Source: an uncultured Prevotella sp. (GTDB taxonomy: Bacteria; Bacteroidota; Bacteroidia; Bacteroidales; Bacteroidaceae). Taken from it: DNA of 9,189 nt. The notes beneath the pieces are model-generated. The model had not been told where the DNA came from. It was given only the letters and a program-made list of their open reading frames with translations, and ran no database searches. The stretch lies in the NCBI GenBank assembly GCA_947095945.1, contig CAMUQM010000070.1, positions 1 to 9,189 on the forward strand, read 5' to 3'. Position numbers and translations under genes: made by a program. Positions 7,089 to 9,189 of the stretch are shown piece by piece. Numbering within the stretch: the first letter of the stretch is position 1; each line of letters begins with the position of its first letter.

Positions 7089-7122
7089 CAAAAGTAGGAA
7101 AAATATTGATAGCTTTCACAAA
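7089..7122 (-). promoter_or_regulatory. Probable promoter of porin-aspA operon
   Basis: On the minus strand TTTG (7122-7119) is followed by TACTTTTG (7096-7089), which fits the TAnnTTTG -7 box exactly; the spacing of 22 bases is slightly long. Predicted transcription starts near 7083, leaving a long leader before the porin ATG at 6906. Confidence 0.55.
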
Positions 7123-7409
7123 TAGCATAAACAAAAACAAGGCGTTTAACTTTCTTTAGCTTCATATCGCAAGCCGAAGGGATAGATATAACAAAATAAG
7201 AAGGAACAAAACTGACATTTTGATAAGTACGACTATAAAATCAGCTTCTATATAAACAATGATAAATTCATTCTACGACCCTATCACATTACCTAAAACG
7301 ACCTCAGAACCATAGCGTTATTAGAGAATAACATTCGTACACATAAACGTTTAATAGGGGGAAATGACAAATTATTATTAAAATCCTAACACACTTCAGA
7401 AATAATCGC

Positions 7410-7417
7410 TACTTTTG
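7410..7417 (+). promoter_or_regulatory. -7 promoter box for DUF4294 gene
   Basis: TACTTTTG matches the Bacteroidota -7 consensus TAnnTTTG; no clear TTTG is seen at the -33 position. Transcription would begin near 7423. That leaves about 12 bases before the ATG at 7435 but about 42 before the ATG at 7465, which supports the downstream start. Confidence 0.5.
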
Positions 7418-7464
7418 CAAAATGTAAACTGCGCATGCCGAAAAGGCTGTGTAATAAATCAGTT

Positions 7465-8100
7465 ATGGGTAAACGATTGCTTTTCACACTTGGAACGCTA
7501 CTGTTGCTTTCTACAGCTGCAACTGCGCAAGACCATATCAATCCCGAAGATCGAGTGGTAGATATGGATTCTCCTACGTTTGTGCCTATGGTTCACATTG
7601 GCAAAGCAAAGGTGGGAGCCGATAGCATCCAATATGTCAGAACAAACAAAGTTTACATCTTTCCTCCCCTCGAATTCAAGAATAAGTCTCAGGAAACAGC
7701 TTACTATCGATTGGTTTATAACATCAAAAAGGTGTTGCCAATAGCCAAGGAATGTAACCAGATTATTCTGGAAACAGGTGCTTATCTTGAGACAATTCCT
7801 TCTAAGAAAGAGCGTGACGAACACATGAAGAAGGTGGAGAAAGAAATTTGGAACACCTACAAGCCACGTATGAAGAAACTAACCTTCACGCAAGGTAAAC
7901 TGCTTATCAAGCTCATCGACCGTGAGTGTAATTCAACCTCATACGAACTTGTACAAGCTTTCCTCGGTCCTGTGCGAGCTGGTTTCTATCAGGCTTTTGC
8001 TTGGGCTTTCGGCAGTAGTTTGAAGAAACGATACGAGCCAAATGGAGCGGACAGACTTGTAGAGCGCATTGTCTTGCAGGTTGAGGCTGGACAGTTGTAA
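7465..8100 (+). CDS. Exported DUF4294 family protein
   Basis: A Bacteroidota-specific protein of unknown function, 211 residues from the chosen start. Residues 1-21 are a signal peptide (MGKRLL, a Leu-rich core, cleavage after TATA before QD), so it acts in the periplasm or is secreted. The DUF4294 domain begins near VYIFPPLEFKNK and includes YYRLVYNIKKVLPIAK, the charged helix IPSKKERDEHMKKVEKE, LTFTQGKLLIKLIDRE and the C-terminal GSSLKKRYEP...DRLVERIVLQVEAGQL, all family-like in order and spacing. The frame also has an ATG at 7435 that would add ten residues before the signal peptide; the -7 box at 7410 would leave it almost no leader, so 7465 is preferred. It is transcribed divergently from the porin and probably terminates at the hairpin at 8166-8204. 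No catalytic motif is apparent. Confidence 0.88.
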   Translation: MGKRLLFTLGTLLLLSTAATAQDHINPEDRVVDMDSPTFVPMVHIGKAKVGADSIQYVRTNKVYIFPPLEFKNKSQETAYYRLVYNIKKVLPIAKECNQIILETGAYLETIPSKKERDEHMKKVEKEIWNTYKPRMKKLTFTQGKLLIKLIDRECNSTSYELVQAFLGPVRAGFYQAFAWAFGSSLKKRYEPNGADRLVERIVLQVEAGQL

Positions 8101-8165
8101 TCTAATCTCTCCTCTATTTCGCTTTAAGAAAGTACAAAATAAAACGCTGAAAAGACTGAATACAA

Positions 8166-8204
8166 AAGGCGTAGAGCTGTTATAAAACAACAACTTTACG
8201 CCTT
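8166..8204. terminator. Probable bidirectional terminator hairpin
   Basis: A 16-bp stem (8166-8181 with 8189-8204, one G-T wobble and one mismatch) encloses a 7-base loop between convergent genes. T-rich tails are modest on both sides (TTGTT on plus, TTTTGTATT on minus), so it plausibly ends the DUF4294 transcript and may also stop read-through from the lipoprotein gene. Confidence 0.65.
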
Positions 8205-8209
8205 GTTCG

Positions 8210-8296
8210 AATTATTTTCATGAAAAAAAATATTTTTCTTCATGAAAATAAATTTTTCTGTTCACGTAAATAAATATTTTTCTTCATGAAAAGAAC
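8210..8296. repeat. Array of four CATG-centred palindromes at 22-base period (copy 2)
   Basis: Cores CATG, CATG, CACG, CATG begin at 8219, 8241, 8263 and 8285, again exactly 22 bases apart. The first unit is part of a 27-base stretch (8209-8235) identical to 3890-3916. As in the first array, one of four cores is CACG. It lies between two gene 3' ends, so a simple operator role at a promoter is unlikely for this copy. Confidence 0.85.
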
Positions 8297-8416
8297 TTGA
8301 AATAGATTGTTTAATTTGACTGATAAAGCGAGAGATTCATAGATTATAAGTCATTCCTTATACTTGTTTCAATGCTATATTCTCTTGCTATTCTAATCAA
8401 TACAATGCTGACAATA

Positions 8417-8725
8417 TCACATTTTTACTCTGTCTGAGGATTCTGCAGCACTCCCCTTCTTCATTTCTTCTAAGAAAGCTTTTACTTCATTATAGTCCAT
8501 CTTTAGAATCATTCGGTTTCTTTCTGTCTCTTTGATGGTCGTATCTAATTTCCAACCATAATTCTTAAACAATTCTGTAATTTGCTTTACTTTAAATGAA
8601 GCATCAGAAGCAATGGCTTTATCTTCTACAAAGGAAGCCCTTGAGCAAGCTACGAGACATGAAAACATGACAATAGAAAACATGACTAAAATTAAAATCC
8701 TTCTCATAAGCAAACTTTCTTTCAT
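8417..8725 (-). CDS. Small lipoprotein of unknown function
   Basis: A 102-residue protein with a lipoprotein signal: MRRILILVMFSIVMF followed by SCLVAC, where LVAC fits a lipobox and the Cys would be lipidated. The mature part is about 75 residues, charged and mostly helical by appearance (for example EVKAFLEEMKK), ending RVKM; I do not recognise a domain. Two starts are possible: ATG at 8725 (used here) and ATG at 8707, the latter placing the basic MRR at the signal peptide N-terminus and preceded by an AG-rich stretch, so the shorter form is quite possible. A -7 box at 8748-8755 lies just upstream, so it is probably a single-gene transcript. Localisation by lipidation is well supported; function is unknown. 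Confidence 0.7.
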   Translation of the reverse strand: MKESLLMRRILILVMFSIVMFSCLVACSRASFVEDKAIASDASFKVKQITELFKNYGWKLDTTIKETERNRMILKMDYNEVKAFLEEMKKGSAAESSDRVKM

Positions 8726-8747
8726 TCAAATAGTTAATATAACACTG

Positions 8748-8755
8748 CAAATATA
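8748..8755 (-). promoter_or_regulatory. -7 promoter box for lipoprotein gene
   Basis: Minus-strand TATATTTG fits TAnnTTTG. The -33 element is weak (ATTG about 23 bases upstream). Transcription would begin near 8742, 17 bases before the ATG at 8725 or 35 before the ATG at 8707. Confidence 0.45.
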
Positions 8756-8834
8756 AACAAAATTCAATTTAAAGTAAACAATACAGGTAACAAATATGGG
8801 TTATACCCCCTACCAGCCTAAACGCTTATACAAA

Positions 8835-8876
8835 CAAAAAATCCCACAACTCCTATACAGAGCTATGGGATTTTCT
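8835..8876 (-). terminator. Rho-independent terminator after frdB
   Basis: An outer stem of AAAATCCCA with TGGGATTTT (8838-8846 and 8866-8874) extends inward through CTC/GAG with two mismatches. On the minus strand it is followed by a T-rich tail (TTTTTTGTTTG), 54 bases beyond the stop codon of the iron-sulfur subunit gene, so it most likely ends that operon. Confidence 0.8.
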
Positions 8877-8929
8877 ATTTAAGAATAAGCTTGGCAGCAG
8901 TCTAAATAACAACTACCAGTTGCTTATGA

Positions 8930-9189
8930 TTAATCAGCAAACTTTGCCTTGATGAACTCACGGTTCAAACGAGCGATATTAGCAATCTTCTCGTTCTTTG
9001 GACAAACAGCCTCACAAGCACGTGTGTTAGTACAGTTACCGAAGCCAACCTCATCCATCTTAGCAACCATTGCCTTAGCACGTTTAGCAGCCTCAGGCTT
9101 ACCCTGTGGCAAGAGAGCTAACTGGCTAACCTTTGATGAAACGAAGAGCATAGCAGAACCATTCTTACATGCAGCTACACAAGCACCAC
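8930..9189 (-). CDS. frdB: Fumarate reductase/succinate dehydrogenase iron-sulfur subunit, C-terminal part
   Basis: The last 86 residues of the iron-sulfur subunit that carries electrons between the flavoprotein and the membrane cytochrome b subunit; in anaerobic Bacteroidota this complex mainly reduces fumarate. The frame is open to the window edge, so the 5' part is missing. The edge residues GACVAACK are the end of the CxxCxxC binding motif of the [4Fe-4S] cluster, and CTNTRACEAVCPK carries cysteines for the [3Fe-4S] cluster plus the closing CP. The ending IANIARLNREFIKAKFAD matches Bacteroidota FrdB/SdhB. An internal Met at 9151 is not the start, since the cysteine motif lies upstream of it. 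As the last gene of its operon it is followed by the terminator at 8835-8876. Confidence 0.92.
   Translation of the reverse strand, partial: GACVAACKNGSAMLFVSSKVSQLALLPQGKPEAAKRAKAMVAKMDEVGFGNCTNTRACEAVCPKNEKIANIARLNREFIKAKFAD

Larger units (their letters stand above)
6907..7464. other. Divergent intergenic region between porin and DUF4294 genes
   Basis: Bases 6907 to about 7083 appear to be the untranslated leader of the porin-aspA transcript; it contains a short inverted repeat (GGCT...AGCC near 6962) but nothing I recognise as a known riboswitch. Bases 7089-7122 hold the minus-strand promoter. Bases 7123-7400 are AT-rich with no convincing coding sequence or RNA gene. The plus-strand -7 box is at 7410-7417. 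Confidence 0.6.
8101..8416. other. 316-base convergent intergenic region
   Basis: It lies between the 3' ends of the DUF4294 gene (plus) and the lipoprotein gene (minus). It contains a long hairpin (8166-8204) and the second 22-base-period palindrome array (8210-8296). The remainder (8297-8416) is AT-rich and shows no coding sequence or RNA gene. Confidence 0.7.

Noticed and set aside
6903..7091. A 62-residue minus-strand frame with a hydrophobic stretch, ending in a 4-base overlap with the porin start
   Set aside because: It begins with TTG lying inside the predicted -7 box (7089-7096), so the transcript from that promoter could not carry the start; the N-terminus looks unlike a protein. 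It is better read as the porin leader.
7498..7824. A 108-codon minus-strand frame opposite the DUF4294 gene
   Set aside because: It is antisense to a gene with clear family motifs and a signal peptide; its composition is not protein-like.

Overview
The window reads as a chromosomal segment of a Bacteroidota bacterium, most likely Prevotella or a close relative. The evidence is protein style (Bacteroidota-type ParE, a DUF4294 protein, an OprO/P-like porin, a FrdB tail), A-rich leaders, and several promoters with the Bacteroidota -7 box TAnnTTTG, one of them with TTTG 20 bases upstream. The genus call is from recall of protein style, not from a search.

Region 1-3772, all minus strand: a long GNAT-type acyltransferase-like protein (2551-3699) with a near-consensus promoter, then a small four-helix-bundle protein of the 23S rRNA intervening-sequence family (2030-2419), then the type IIA topoisomerase B subunit ParE (1-1835, 3' end outside the window). 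The four-helix-bundle gene lies between two G-rich heptamer arrays (consensus near GNTGGGT) in opposite orientation. The arrays run into both neighbours: one supplies the last two sense codons and stop of the acyltransferase gene, the other supplies the ATG and about 14 N-terminal codons of ParE. This is the most unusual part of the window.

Region 3773-8416: a long intergenic stretch holds an array of four CATG-centred palindromes at exactly 22-base spacing and a strong terminator. Then come aspartate ammonia-lyase (4171-5583) and, upstream of it on the minus strand, an outer-membrane porin (5701-6906), probably one transcript with a leader of about 180 bases. Diverging from it is a secreted DUF4294 protein (plus strand, 7465-8100). 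A second four-core 22-base array (8210-8296) shares a 27-base identical stretch with the first and lies between convergent genes.

Region 8417-9189, minus strand: a small orphan lipoprotein with its own promoter, a terminator, and the C-terminal part of the fumarate reductase/succinate dehydrogenase iron-sulfur subunit (8930 to the window edge). Functionally, AspA yields fumarate and ammonia from aspartate, the porin may admit substrate, and fumarate reductase uses fumarate as electron acceptor, so these genes fit anaerobic fumarate respiration fed by amino acids. The link through the porin is inference from gene order.
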